Shown piece after piece: positions 42,127 to 50,540 of a stretch of 64,000 bases of DNA (the first letter of the stretch is position 1; the number at the start of each line of letters is the position of its first letter). The stretch covers positions 1,223-65,222 of the forward strand of contig NZ_LMHC01000012.1 of NCBI RefSeq assembly GCF_001427665.1. Reading direction: 5' to 3'. Made by a program: the position numbers and the translations under genes. Source of the DNA: Caulobacter sp. Root655 (lineage in GTDB: Bacteria; Pseudomonadota; Alphaproteobacteria; Caulobacterales; Caulobacteraceae). Under the pieces are notes generated by a model, which ran no database searches, was not told the DNA's origin, and saw nothing but the letters and a program-made list of their open reading frames with translations.

Positions 42127-42858
42127 GTGCTGAACACCGCCGAACAGGAAGCCTGGGATTTTCTCAGCAAGGCGCCGCACTATGTCGAGCCCGAACAGGT
42201 CGAGGCGCACTTCGGGCGCGCCCTGGCGGCGTTCGGCTATGACCGCTTCTGCGCCACCCTGATCAACGCCGAGCAGCTGGGCCGCGAGCCGCCCACCCTC
42301 AGCCGCCGCGACTTCGACGAATGGGACGCCCGCTACTGGGGGGCCCGCCACGTGGTCCACGACCCGTGCATCAAGCTGCTGCAGAAGTCGGGCCGGCCGT
42401 TCGCCTGGAGTGACGCCAAGCCGCTGGGCGACAACCGCGCCCGGGCCATGTGGGGCGAGGCCGCCGAATTCGGCATGAACGACGGCTATGTGGTGCGAGT
42501 GTTCGGCCCGGCCGGCCACGAGGTGCTGATCCGCATGGCCACGGGGGCCCCCCAGACCGACCCCACGGCCCGGGCCGTGATCGAGAGCCTGGCCACGGTG
42601 TTCGGCACCATCATGCTCAAGCACTGGGAACTGCAGGACGACAATCCCGACTATGGGGTGATCTCCGAGCGCCAGGCCCAGTGCCTGTTCTGGGCCAGTC
42701 GCGGCAAGACCGACTGGGAGATCGGCGCGATCCTCACCCTGTCGCCCCGCACCGTCCACCACCACATCGAGGCCGCCAAGAAGCGGCTGGGCGTGGTCAA
42801 GCGCCAGGAAGCGGTGATGAAGGCGGGCGAACTGGGGCTGCTGGCGAAGATGGGGTGA
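42127..42858 (+). CDS. LuxR-type acyl-homoserine-lactone-binding regulator (solo)
   Basis: A 243-aa protein with an N-terminal autoinducer-binding domain and C-terminal HTH. The ligand-pocket residues conserved in TraR/LuxR are present with correct spacing: Trp66, Tyr70, Asp79, Pro80 and Trp94, with Gly120 in MNDGY. The HTH is LSPRTVHHHIEAAKKRLGV; the usual Glu of the ERE motif is Gln (SERQAQCLFWA). GTG start. No luxI-type synthase occurs in the window, so it is a solo receptor unless the synthase is elsewhere. A family E repeat lies just upstream. Confidence 0.88.
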   Translation: MLNTAEQEAWDFLSKAPHYVEPEQVEAHFGRALAAFGYDRFCATLINAEQLGREPPTLSRRDFDEWDARYWGARHVVHDPCIKLLQKSGRPFAWSDAKPLGDNRARAMWGEAAEFGMNDGYVVRVFGPAGHEVLIRMATGAPQTDPTARAVIESLATVFGTIMLKHWELQDDNPDYGVISERQAQCLFWASRGKTDWEIGAILTLSPRTVHHHIEAAKKRLGVVKRQEAVMKAGELGLLAKMG

Positions 42859-42892
42859 AGGTTTTCCCCCTTCCCCCTTGATGGGGGAAGGA

Positions 42893-43633
42893 TCAGCTTC
42901 TCCTGAACATCGCCGAGCGCTTGGCCATGAACGCCGCCACCGCCTCGCGATGGTCGGCGCTGGCCGTCAAGGCCGGCAGTTCTTCCTCGACATAGGAGCG
43001 CCCGTCCACCACTCGCTTGGTCGCCTCCACCGCCAGGGGCGCGCGCGAGGCGATCCATTCGGCCAGGCGGAAGGCTTCCGGCAGCAGATCGGCCGGCGGG
43101 TGGACGGCGGTGACGATCCCGTCAGCCAGGGCCCGCTCGGGTCCGAACTGGGCGCCGGTCAGCAGGTGGGCCTTGGCCCGCGCCACGCCGATCAGCCGCG
43201 GCAACCGGGTCACCGAGGCCATCAGCCCGATATTGACCCCCGAGGCCGCGAACATCGCCCGGTCGCTGGCCAGGCGGATGTCGCAGGCCAGGGCCAGCTC
43301 CAGCCCGCCGCCGAAGCACCAGCCGTCGACGGCGGCGACCACCGGCACGCGCAGGGCCTCGACCCAATCCATCAGCCGGTTGAAGCCCTCGACCGCCTCC
43401 AGGGCGTCGGCGGCGTCACGGCCATGGGCCTCGCGCAGGTCGTCGCCGGCGCAGAACACCCCGCCCCGGCCGGTCAGCACGACGGCGCGCGTGTCATCGT
43501 CGGTGGCGATCTCGTCGAGAATCCTGACCAGCTCGGCGCGGACCGCCAGGCCCAGGGCGTTGGCTGGCGGCGCGTCCAGCTCGACCAGCAGGATCGAGCC
43601 CGTGGGGCGGCTGACGTGGATAAGCGAACTCAT
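42893..43633 (-). CDS. Enoyl-CoA hydratase/isomerase family protein
   Basis: A 246-aa crotonase-fold protein. The oxyanion-hole segments are FCAGDDL (about 60-66) and WCFGGGLELALACDIRLASD (about 104-123). The Glu in GGGLELA is kept, but the second catalytic Glu of hydratases (PEI.LG position) is replaced in ASGVNIGLMAS, so hydration of simple enoyl-CoA is uncertain; isomerase or thioesterase-like activity is possible. It converges with the LuxR gene across a small C-rich hairpin (about 42868-42893). Confidence 0.85.
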   Translation of the reverse strand: MSSLIHVSRPTGSILLVELDAPPANALGLAVRAELVRILDEIATDDDTRAVVLTGRGGVFCAGDDLREAHGRDAADALEAVEGFNRLMDWVEALRVPVVAAVDGWCFGGGLELALACDIRLASDRAMFAASGVNIGLMASVTRLPRLIGVARAKAHLLTGAQFGPERALADGIVTAVHPPADLLPEAFRLAEWIASRAPLAVEATKRVVDGRSYVEEELPALTASADHREAVAAFMAKRSAMFRRS

Positions 43634-44014
43634 GCCGCGACCCTGGCGGATGGGGACGGATTTGAACAGACCTCCGCTTCTTCTCGCCCGCCCCCTCTGT
43701 CATCCCGGACAAGCGCGTAGCGCGCCGATCCGGGACCGACGCGTGAACTCAGCGCTTCCGGCGGTCCCGGATCTTCGCTTCGCTACGTCCGGGCAAATTC
43801 GTTTCAAATGCAACCATGCTGCGTCGCACAAGATTTCCACTTGCCAGATTTAAACAGTTGTCACAGCTTAGGCGGCCTTCGCGATGGAAAACCTCCAGCG
43901 CGAAGCGAAAAATGATGGATCGACGCTGCGAATTGCCCGCGCGGAACGACCCACGGAGCGCAGAGAGCCGTTCGAGCGTTGTGTTGCAGCGCCGAAGAAG
44001 ACCGGGGAGTGAGT
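43634..44014. other. 381-bp divergent region upstream of ccr and the crotonase gene
   Basis: No gene supported. It contains a family B repeat (43699-43793) followed by a lower-GC stretch (43795-43860) with TTTAAACAGTTGTCACAG that probably carries the ccr promoter. I could not fix its elements. Confidence 0.5.
43699..43793. repeat. Dispersed palindromic repeat, family B, copy 4
   Basis: A 95-bp element TGTCATCCCGGACAAGCGCG ... CGCTACGTCCGGG. Its inner part (GACCGACGCGTGAACTC, GCGCTTCCGGCGGTCCCGGA, TCTTCGCTTCGCTACG) is almost identical to copy 5 at 53966-54067, but the right outer arm is lost (GGGCAAATTC instead of GGGATGACA). Confidence 0.8.
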
Positions 44015-45289
44015 ATGACCGCCGCCACGCTGGACAAGACCGCCGTCAAGGACCTGTACGAGATCGGCGAGATCCCGCCGGCCTTCCACGTGCCCAAGAC
44101 CATGTACGCCTGGAGCATCCGCAAGGAGCGCCACGGCAAGCCGACCCAGGCCATGCAGGTCGAGGTCGTGCCCACCTGGGAGATCGGCGAGGACGAGGTG
44201 CTGGTCCTGGTGATGGCCGCCGGGGTCAACTACAACGGCGTCTGGGCCGCCCTGGGCGAACCGGTCAGCGTGCTCGACGTCCACAAGCAGGCCTACCATG
44301 TGGCCGGGTCCGACGCGTCCGGCGTCGTCTGGAAGGTCGGCGCCAAGGTCAAGCGCTGGAAGCTCGGCGACGAGGTGGTGATCCACTGCAACCAGGATGA
44401 CGGCGACGACGAGGAGTGCAACGGCGGCGACCCGATGTTCTCGTCCAGCCAGCGCATCTGGGGCTACGAGACCCCGGACGGCAGCTTCGCCCAGTTCTGC
44501 CGGGTGCAGTCGCGCCAGTTGATGCCGCGCCCCAAGCACCTGACCTGGGAAGAGAGCGCCTGCTACACCCTGACCCTGGCCACCGCCTACCGCATGCTGT
44601 TCGGCCACAAGCCGCATGAGCTGAAGCCCGGCCAGAACGTGCTGGTCTGGGGCGCCTCGGGCGGCCTGGGCGTGTTCGCCGTGCAGCTGGCCGCCGTGGC
44701 CGGGGCCAACGCCATCGGCGTGGTGTCGTCCGAGGACAAGCGCGAGTTCGTGCTGCAGATGGGCGCCAAGGCGGTGCTGAACCGCAACGAGTTCAACTGC
44801 TGGGGCCAGCTGCCCACCGTCAACGGCCCCGAGTTCAACGACTACATGAAGGAGAGCCGCAAGTTCGGGAAGGCGCTCTGGCAGATCACGGGAAACAAGG
44901 ACGTCGACCTGGTGTTCGAACATCCGGGCGAGTCGACCTTCCCGGTCTCGGTGTTCGTCGTCAAACGCGGCGGCATGGTCGCCATCTGCGCTGGCACCAG
45001 CGGCTTCAACCTGACCATGGACGCCCGCTTCCTGTGGATGCGCCAGAAGCGCGTGCAGGGGTCGCACTTCGCCAACCTGATGCAGGCCAGCGCCGCCAAC
45101 CAGCTGGTCATCGACCGCCGCGTCGACCCCTGCCTGTCGGAGGTCTTCCCCTGGGACGACATCCCCGCCGCCCACGAGAAGATGCTGGCCAACCAGCACC
45201 TGCCGGGGAACATGGCGGTGCTGGTCTGCGCCCAGCGGCCGGGCCTGCGGACGTTCGAGGAAGTGGTCGAGGTCAGCGAGGGGCTCTAG
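44015..45289 (+). CDS. ccr: Crotonyl-CoA carboxylase/reductase
   Basis: A 424-aa medium-chain reductase that carries out NADPH-dependent reductive carboxylation of crotonyl-CoA to ethylmalonyl-CoA, the signature step of the ethylmalonyl-CoA pathway for C2 assimilation. Family features seen: AAGVNYNGVWAALGEP, SQRIWGYETPDGSFAQFCRV, the Rossmann motif LVWGASGGLGVFAVQLAA, and GSHFANLMQA, whose His and the earlier Asn belong to the CO2-binding set in characterised enzymes. The start MTAATLDKTAV follows a GGGGAG site. mcd of the same pathway is at 58170. Confidence 0.95.
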   Translation: MTAATLDKTAVKDLYEIGEIPPAFHVPKTMYAWSIRKERHGKPTQAMQVEVVPTWEIGEDEVLVLVMAAGVNYNGVWAALGEPVSVLDVHKQAYHVAGSDASGVVWKVGAKVKRWKLGDEVVIHCNQDDGDDEECNGGDPMFSSSQRIWGYETPDGSFAQFCRVQSRQLMPRPKHLTWEESACYTLTLATAYRMLFGHKPHELKPGQNVLVWGASGGLGVFAVQLAAVAGANAIGVVSSEDKREFVLQMGAKAVLNRNEFNCWGQLPTVNGPEFNDYMKESRKFGKALWQITGNKDVDLVFEHPGESTFPVSVFVVKRGGMVAICAGTSGFNLTMDARFLWMRQKRVQGSHFANLMQASAANQLVIDRRVDPCLSEVFPWDDIPAAHEKMLANQHLPGNMAVLVCAQRPGLRTFEEVVEVSEGL

Positions 45290-45339
45290 ATGTTGACGGC
45301 CGCCGCGCATCGACGCGGCGGCCGCCCGCCTGAAATGCC

Positions 45340-46206
45340 CTAGGCGACGGCGCTCCAATGGGCGCGGAGCTCCTGGTTGAACGCCGCCCATCGCTCCTCG
45401 GGAAAGAAGATCCGCGCGCCGTCAAACTCCACGCGGCGGCGGACGCCGGGAATGGTGTCGGCCAGCCAGACCGACCATTTCACGTCGAAATACACATCGT
45501 CGGTTCCCCAGACGATCAGGGTCGGGGCCCGCAACGTCTTCAGCCGATCCTCGACGGCCAGGGTGTGCCGGTTGTCGAAGGCCGCCAGGAAGCGCTGGAA
45601 GTCGCGCGTGCGCCGCTCGGTGGCGACCAGCGGCCGAAGATAGGTTTCGATGCTGTCGTCGGTCAGCCGCTCGGGATGCTCATAGGCCGGCCCCAGGGCC
45701 TGGGGCGAGCGATAGACCGCCTTGTCGGCCAGCATCGCCGCCAGCGTGTCGCCCAGGCCGCCGGCCGCCGCCATGGCCAGGAACGGCTTGAAAGCCTCGG
45801 GCGGCCAGTTGTCGTGCGCGTCGCAGTCGGTGAGCGTCAGGCTGCGCACGCGTTGCGGATGGAGCGCCGCGAAGATCTGGGCGATGCCGCCGCCGCTGTC
45901 ATTGCCGACGAGATCGACCTGGTCGATGTCCAGGGCGTCGAGGAATTGCGCGATCATTTCGGCGTTGGCCGTCATGGACACGTCCTGGTCGCCGGCGATC
46001 TCGGTGCCGCCATGGGCCAGCAGGTCCAGGGCGACGCACCGGCGGATGTCGGACAGGTGCTCCAGCTGATGACGCCACAGATGCCCGTTCAGCAGCACGC
46101 CGTGCACGAACAGGGCGACCGGACCCGCGCCCTGCTCGACATAGCTGATGAGGCCCGACGCCGTCTGGACGCTACGCCGGACCGGCGATGAAGATTGCTC
46201 CGTCAT
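45340..46206 (-). CDS. Alpha/beta-hydrolase with Asp nucleophile (dehalogenase-like elbow)
   Basis: A 288-aa hydrolase-fold protein. HG of the oxyanion hole is in ALFVHGVLLNG; the nucleophile elbow is GNDSGG, putting Asp103 at the nucleophile position as in haloalkane/fluoroacetate dehalogenases and epoxide hydrolases. The loop that normally carries the catalytic His reads DGARIFFPEERW with no His visible, so activity may differ. It begins 4 bases after the stop of a 51-aa Cys-rich protein (TGAGCCATG) and 0.3 kb downstream of an AraC gene on the same strand. Confidence 0.85.
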   Translation of the reverse strand: MTEQSSSPVRRSVQTASGLISYVEQGAGPVALFVHGVLLNGHLWRHQLEHLSDIRRCVALDLLAHGGTEIAGDQDVSMTANAEMIAQFLDALDIDQVDLVGNDSGGGIAQIFAALHPQRVRSLTLTDCDAHDNWPPEAFKPFLAMAAAGGLGDTLAAMLADKAVYRSPQALGPAYEHPERLTDDSIETYLRPLVATERRTRDFQRFLAAFDNRHTLAVEDRLKTLRAPTLIVWGTDDVYFDVKWSVWLADTIPGVRRRVEFDGARIFFPEERWAAFNQELRAHWSAVA

Positions 46207-46209
46207 GGC

Positions 46210-46365
46210 TCAGCCTCCCGTCTGGGCCACGGCCGAGGCGTGGGCTTCGCCCAGCCTCCGCGCGCAGTCGTCGCAGCAGACCTCCACGATGTCGCCGCCG
46301 ATCGTCACCTTGATCGCATCGACGTCCAGCTCGCAGTCGCAAGCCGCGCAGGTTTTCCTGATCAC
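46210..46365 (-). CDS. 51-aa cysteine-rich miniprotein
   Basis: A short frame of 52 codons with clear coding character. It starts MIRKTCAACDCELDVDAIKV (GTG codon) and ends with an Ala/Gly tail. Six cysteines lie in two clusters, CAACDC (6, 9, 11) and CCDDC (30, 31, 34), separated by a beta-like ITIGGDIVEV stretch; this is the layout of a treble-clef or zinc-ribbon-like metal site. Similar tiny 'CxxC...VEVCCDDC' proteins occur in other Proteobacteria without known function. Stop and downstream hydrolase ATG are in one TGAGCCATG, so translation is coupled. Confidence 0.72.
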   Translation of the reverse strand: MIRKTCAACDCELDVDAIKVTIGGDIVEVCCDDCARRLGEAHASAVAQTGG

Positions 46366-46483
46366 AGTACTGTCTCCAACAGCGCCAAGGACCGGCGCGA
46401 GGCGACAGGACCATTTCGGGAGAACCGGCCGCTATCAGGATCTTTAGCGACCTGCCGCGCGAGACCCGCCGCCGGCCCACCGC

Positions 46484-47314
46484 TCAGCGACGGGAGGCCG
46501 ACCGCCGGAATTCCGAGGGCGAGCGCCCGTAGGTTTCGCGGAACGCGGCGCTGAAATGACTGTGGCTGGAGAAGCCGAGATCCAGGCCCAGCGCCGTCAG
46601 GTCGTCATATTGGGGCAAGAGGTCGAGCGCCCGGGCCAGCCGCAACCGCAGCTGATAGCGATAGAGCGGCAGGCCCTCGACCTGCTGGAAGACCTGGGTG
46701 AGATAGACCGGCGATCCGCCCACCTCGGCGGCGATATCGGCCAGGGTCCAACGGCGCGCCAGGTCGCCCGACAGCACCAGCTTGACCCGGTCGGCCAGCC
46801 GCTGGCGTCCGGCGCTGGCCCCCGCCGCGTGGGTGGTGCGCGGTCCGAGCGCGCGCCGCACCAGCGTCAGAGCCAGGCTCTCGGCTTCCAGCGGTTCGGC
46901 GACGCCCTGGCGCAGGCCGTGCCGGAGCAGGGCCACCAGGGCCTGGGCCCGCGGATCAATCCGCAGGCGCTGTTCGCGAAAGGCCAGGGCTCGACCGTCG
47001 CGCAGCAGGGCCTTCGGGGCCAGTTCCCGCAGCAAGGGCTCGCTGATGGCCAACGACAGGCAGGCGTCGCCGCCCGACACCGGGTGGCTGATCCGGTAGC
47101 CCTCGCCGGCGTTGAAGAACAGCGCCTGGTTCGCCTCGGCGATGGCCTGGTCGCGCCCCAGGTGTCGCGCATAGACGCCGCGATAGGGGAAGACCAGTTC
47201 CGTGGCGTCGGCGCACTCCTCGGCGCTCTGATGCCGACAACTGCCCCGGCAACAGACGTCCCGGACCGTGACGGTCGGCGTCTTCAGCAGGGTCTGGACG
47301 GCGACTTCAGGCAC
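46484..47314 (-). CDS. AraC-family regulator with N-terminal cysteine cluster
   Basis: A 276-aa regulator. Two helix-turn-helix motifs lie in the C-terminal 100 residues: LADIAAEVGGSPVYLTQVFQ and GLDLGFSSHSHFSAAFRETY, ending GRSPSEFRR. The N-terminal domain begins with DVCCRGSCRHQSAEECADAT, four cysteines that could sense metal or oxidants. GTG start. It lies upstream of the Cys-rich miniprotein and hydrolase genes on the same strand, with a 118-bp gap that probably holds their promoter, so it is their likely activator. Confidence 0.87.
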   Translation of the reverse strand: MPEVAVQTLLKTPTVTVRDVCCRGSCRHQSAEECADATELVFPYRGVYARHLGRDQAIAEANQALFFNAGEGYRISHPVSGGDACLSLAISEPLLRELAPKALLRDGRALAFREQRLRIDPRAQALVALLRHGLRQGVAEPLEAESLALTLVRRALGPRTTHAAGASAGRQRLADRVKLVLSGDLARRWTLADIAAEVGGSPVYLTQVFQQVEGLPLYRYQLRLRLARALDLLPQYDDLTALGLDLGFSSHSHFSAAFRETYGRSPSEFRRSASRR

Positions 47315-47406
47315 GGATCTGTTTCGTCCTCGATATCAGGTCGGCGCGAGCCGGAGACCTATCCTACCATGGCGATGGCCGCGATGGCGGAGCGCGCGCC
47401 GAAATC

Positions 47407-48612
47407 CTAGGTCGACGCCGCGCTCGGCCGCGCCACCAACGTCAGCAACCCCGCCGCCACGCCCGCCGCGACCACCACCGGGACCAGCGCTCCGACCACC
47501 GCCGCGCCGCCCGCCCCGCCGCCGATCAGGCTGGCCGCCGCCAGCGGTCCCAGGATCGAGCCGACGCGGCTGGCGGCGATGGCCGCGCCGACCCCCGTGC
47601 CGCGCACGGCGGCCGGGTAGTACAGCGGGCCCAGGCCGTAGAGGGTGAACTGTCCGCCCATCAGCAGGAAGCCGCCGGCGAAGGCCAGGGCGGCGATCGC
47701 CCCGCCGTCGGCCGCCACCGCCAGGGCCACCAGCACCGCCGCCAGCCCGGCGAACCCGGCCAGCAGCGGCCAGCGCGCGCCCAGCCGGTCGACCACCAGC
47801 CCGAAGGCCAGGCCGCCGGCCGCCCCGCCCAGGTTGAACAGCGCCGCCACGCCCGACGCCGACGACGGCGGCAGGCCGCGCGCCACCAGCAGGGTCGGCA
47901 GCCAGTTGAGCAGCAGGTGCAGGGTCAGGGCCACCAGGGCGTAGCTGACCCACAGGCAGAGCGTCGCGGGCCAGCGTCCCGGTCCGAACAGGGCGCGGGC
48001 CGCGTCGCCGGCCTTGGCCTGGCCGCGGTCCGGCCGTCCGACCGGCAGCACCAGGCGCAGCAGCGGCGCGACGACCAGCGGCGCCAGGCCGCCGACCAGG
48101 AAGATCGTCCGCCAATCGGCCAGGGCCATGGGCGTGCGCGCCACCAGTCCGGCCAGGGCCCCGCCCAGCGGCATGCCGCAGGCGATCAGCGCCACCATGG
48201 TCGCCTTGCGGGCCGGGCTGGCGCGCTCGGAGGCCAGGGCGATCAGCATCGGCATGGCGCCGCCCAGGCCCAGGCCGGTCAGGACCCTTACGATCAGCAG
48301 CGAGGTGATGTCGCCGGTCACGGCCGTGGCCAGGGAGAACAGGCCGAACGCCGCCACCGACGCGACCAGCACCGGCCGTCGCCCAATGCGGTCGGCGATC
48401 GCCCCGCCCAGGCTGGCCCCGACCATCAGCCCGATCAGGCTGGCGCTGAACGCCCATCCCGCCTGGCCCGGCGTCAAGCCCAGGGCCGGCAGCATGCGCG
48501 GCGCCGCCACCCCCATCGACTGGATGTCGAAGCCCTCGATCATCGCCGCCAGCAGGCAGACGACCCAGGCCGGCCAGGTGGGCAGACGCGTCGCGACGCT
48601 CGTTTCGGTCAT
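47407..48612 (-). CDS. MFS transporter, aromatic acid:H+ symporter-like
   Basis: A 401-aa transporter with 12 predicted membrane helices. The start LPTWPAWVVCLLAAMIEGFD and the EGFDIQ motif in helix 1 are characteristic of the AAHS group (PcaK, BenK, MhpT); the loop 2-3 motif is GGAIADRIGRRPVL. It probably imports a benzoate- or phenylpropanoid-type acid by proton symport. Such a role fits the aromatic-type oxygenase at 52213, though they are 4 kb apart and not in one operon. Confidence 0.88.
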   Translation of the reverse strand: MTETSVATRLPTWPAWVVCLLAAMIEGFDIQSMGVAAPRMLPALGLTPGQAGWAFSASLIGLMVGASLGGAIADRIGRRPVLVASVAAFGLFSLATAVTGDITSLLIVRVLTGLGLGGAMPMLIALASERASPARKATMVALIACGMPLGGALAGLVARTPMALADWRTIFLVGGLAPLVVAPLLRLVLPVGRPDRGQAKAGDAARALFGPGRWPATLCLWVSYALVALTLHLLLNWLPTLLVARGLPPSSASGVAALFNLGGAAGGLAFGLVVDRLGARWPLLAGFAGLAAVLVALAVAADGGAIAALAFAGGFLLMGGQFTLYGLGPLYYPAAVRGTGVGAAIAASRVGSILGPLAAASLIGGGAGGAAVVGALVPVVVAAGVAAGLLTLVARPSAAST

Positions 48613-48689
48613 GGCCCGCCCCCGGTGGTTCGCCTGGCTTGCGACTATAGTTCAAGCCCCATGAAAACCGCGAGGCGGCGCATCGTCGG

Positions 48690-49211
48690 TCAGAACATGC
48701 CGTCGGTTTCGCGGCGAACCTTACGCTTGGGCCGCTCCCACATCACGCCCGGATACCCCTTCAAGGGCGCCAGGGCCTCGCCCGCATAGCGCCAATCCGG
48801 GGCCTCGTGCAGCGACAGGTGATAGCGCGGTTCCCGGCCGGTGCGCTCGGTGAACAGCGCCCGGGGGATGTTGACCATGGTCGGCGAGCGGGCCCGTTCG
48901 TAGAACAGCGGCGTCCCGCATTTCGCGCAGAAGCCGCGCGCCGTCCCCGCCTCGGCGTCCTCGAACCGGGTGATGGCCTCGGCGCCCCGCAGGATCCGGA
49001 ACCGACTGCGATAGCTGCCGACATAGGTCGCGTAGGCGCAGCCCTGGGCCCGGCGGCTGGCCTCGGAATGGTCGTGCCAGGCCCAGCGGGCCGGAACGTC
49101 GATCTCCAGCGCCACCGCGCCGCAGACGCACTGGCCCGTCGCCTGGACGGCGGAGGCCTTGCGTGGCTTGGCGTCGAGACCGGTCTTGGGACGGTTTGCA
49201 GCCTTGCGCAT
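48690..49211 (-). CDS. GFA/CENP-V family zinc-binding protein
   Basis: A 173-aa protein of the glutathione-dependent formaldehyde-activating (Mss4-like) fold. Zinc ligands: CVCGAVALEI near residue 28 and FCAKCGTPLFYER near 94, plus Cys in AQGCAYATYVGS. Only a few members are proven to act on glutathione-formaldehyde adducts, so function is open. A Lys/Arg-rich N-terminal extension of about 25 residues precedes the domain. It lies 10 bp downstream of the epimerase gene and is co-transcribed with it. Confidence 0.87.
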   Translation of the reverse strand: MRKAANRPKTGLDAKPRKASAVQATGQCVCGAVALEIDVPARWAWHDHSEASRRAQGCAYATYVGSYRSRFRILRGAEAITRFEDAEAGTARGFCAKCGTPLFYERARSPTMVNIPRALFTERTGREPRYHLSLHEAPDWRYAGEALAPLKGYPGVMWERPKRKVRRETDGMF

Positions 49212-49221
49212 GTCGACCTCT

Positions 49222-50187
49222 CTACCGCCCCATCTCGTCGGCCACCGTCCGTTCCAGGACGTCCTCCAGCGGCGTCGGCTCGGAATAGCCCAGCCGCCGC
49301 CGGATCTTGGCGTTGTCGACGAACAGCGGGTAGCTCAGGTCCAGCCCGGCCACCGCCGCCGCCAGCGCCCCGCGCGCCACGTCGGGGTGGGCCAGATGGA
49401 CCTGGCCAGGCCAGCCCAGGTGCTCGGCGAAGGTCGCGGCCCAGGCCAGGTTGGTCGGGGTGTTGGCCCGGCCGAGGTTGAAGGTTTCGCCGCCCGCGCG
49501 GGGATGGACGGCCGCCAGGGCGATCCCCGCCGCCACGTCGTCGACATAGCCGACGGTCGCCCGCCAGGACGCCCAGGGGTGGGGGATCACGAAGCGCGGC
49601 CGGCCCTGGACCATCGGCCGGATCGCCCAGGAGAACCGCCGCTGGCGGTCGCCCGGTCCGAACACCATCGGCAGGCGCAGGATGGTCGCCTCCAGCCCAC
49701 GGGCGGCGCGAGCCGCCTCTTCAAGGGGGATCTTGTCGTAGTCGTCCATCCAGGCCTGCGGGTCGCTGGGCGAGCGCGGCTTGGCCAGGCGGTAGGGGAA
49801 GCGCGTTTCGCGCAACGCCGCGTCCTCGGTCAGCCGGTCCCAGACCGGCGTCGGCCGGCCCTTGCGGTGCAGGCCCTCGTAGTTGGCGTAGACGTCGACC
49901 GAGCTGGCCATCACATAGCGCGCGATGCGGCCCGACAGGGCGTCCAGCAGCGGCAAGGTGTCGGCCCGGGTATAGGCCAGCAGGTCGATGACCGTGGTCG
50001 CCGAGACGTCGCGCACCGCCGCCAGCACCGCGCCCGGGTCGCGCCGATCGAGCACGCACGAGGTCGCGCCGGCCGCGACCTCGCCGATCCCGCGATGGCC
50101 GACCGCCGTCTCGACGCCGTCGGCGACCAGCCGCCGGACCAGCGGGGCGCCGATGAAACCTGTTCCGCCCAGGACCAGGACGCTCAT
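49222..50187 (-). CDS. NAD-dependent epimerase/dehydratase family protein
   Basis: A 321-aa extended SDR. It starts MSVLVLGGTGFIGAPLVRRL with the GxxGxxG NAD motif; the strand YVMASSVDVYANYEG carries Ser/Tyr positions; the downstream YRLAKPRSPS may supply the lysine. The C-terminal half has GYVDDVAAGIALAA, usual in sugar epimerases. Substrate unknown. The ATG at 50187 begins the Rossmann strand directly, so longer upstream starts are rejected. Confidence 0.85.
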   Translation of the reverse strand: MSVLVLGGTGFIGAPLVRRLVADGVETAVGHRGIGEVAAGATSCVLDRRDPGAVLAAVRDVSATTVIDLLAYTRADTLPLLDALSGRIARYVMASSVDVYANYEGLHRKGRPTPVWDRLTEDAALRETRFPYRLAKPRSPSDPQAWMDDYDKIPLEEAARAARGLEATILRLPMVFGPGDRQRRFSWAIRPMVQGRPRFVIPHPWASWRATVGYVDDVAAGIALAAVHPRAGGETFNLGRANTPTNLAWAATFAEHLGWPGQVHLAHPDVARGALAAAVAGLDLSYPLFVDNAKIRRRLGYSEPTPLEDVLERTVADEMGR

Positions 50188-50540
50188 GCCGTTCTCAAAA
50201 CTCCGTCCAATCACGAGCCTCAGCCTATGCGGGAGGCGCGGCCGCAAAGCAAACGAGCGATGTATGGCGCCCCACCCTCATTCTCCAATCGTCATCCCGG
50301 GCCTTGTGCCCGGGATCCCGCTATCCGCCGCAAGTGCGGACGTGTGGCGCGCCAGCGCGCCATTTCACGTCACCGTCAGCTGAACCAGGGTCCCGGGCAC
50401 AAGGCCCGGGATGACGGCTGAAAAGATGGCGTGCATCACTGGACGCCTCGGCCCGCCGCCACGCCGCGAACTTGCCGGTTGGCACGTTCTCCAACTCGTC
50501 GCACAGTCGCGCCCAAACAAACGTTCGGGGGAGTGAGATC
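50188..50540. other. 353-bp divergent region upstream of the M20 peptidase
   Basis: No supported gene. It is mostly filled by a family C palindromic repeat (50290-50416). Promoters for both flanking genes should be in the remaining parts. Confidence 0.5.
50290..50416. repeat. Dispersed palindromic repeat, family C, copy 2
   Basis: 127 bp with outer arms CGTCATCCCGGGCCTTGTGC and the inverse GCACAAGGCCCGGGATGACG, and an internal GGCGCGCCAGCGCGCC hairpin. The right part CAGCTGAACCAGGGTCCCGG matches the reverse complement of the left part of copy 1 (20222-20352). Confidence 0.8.
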
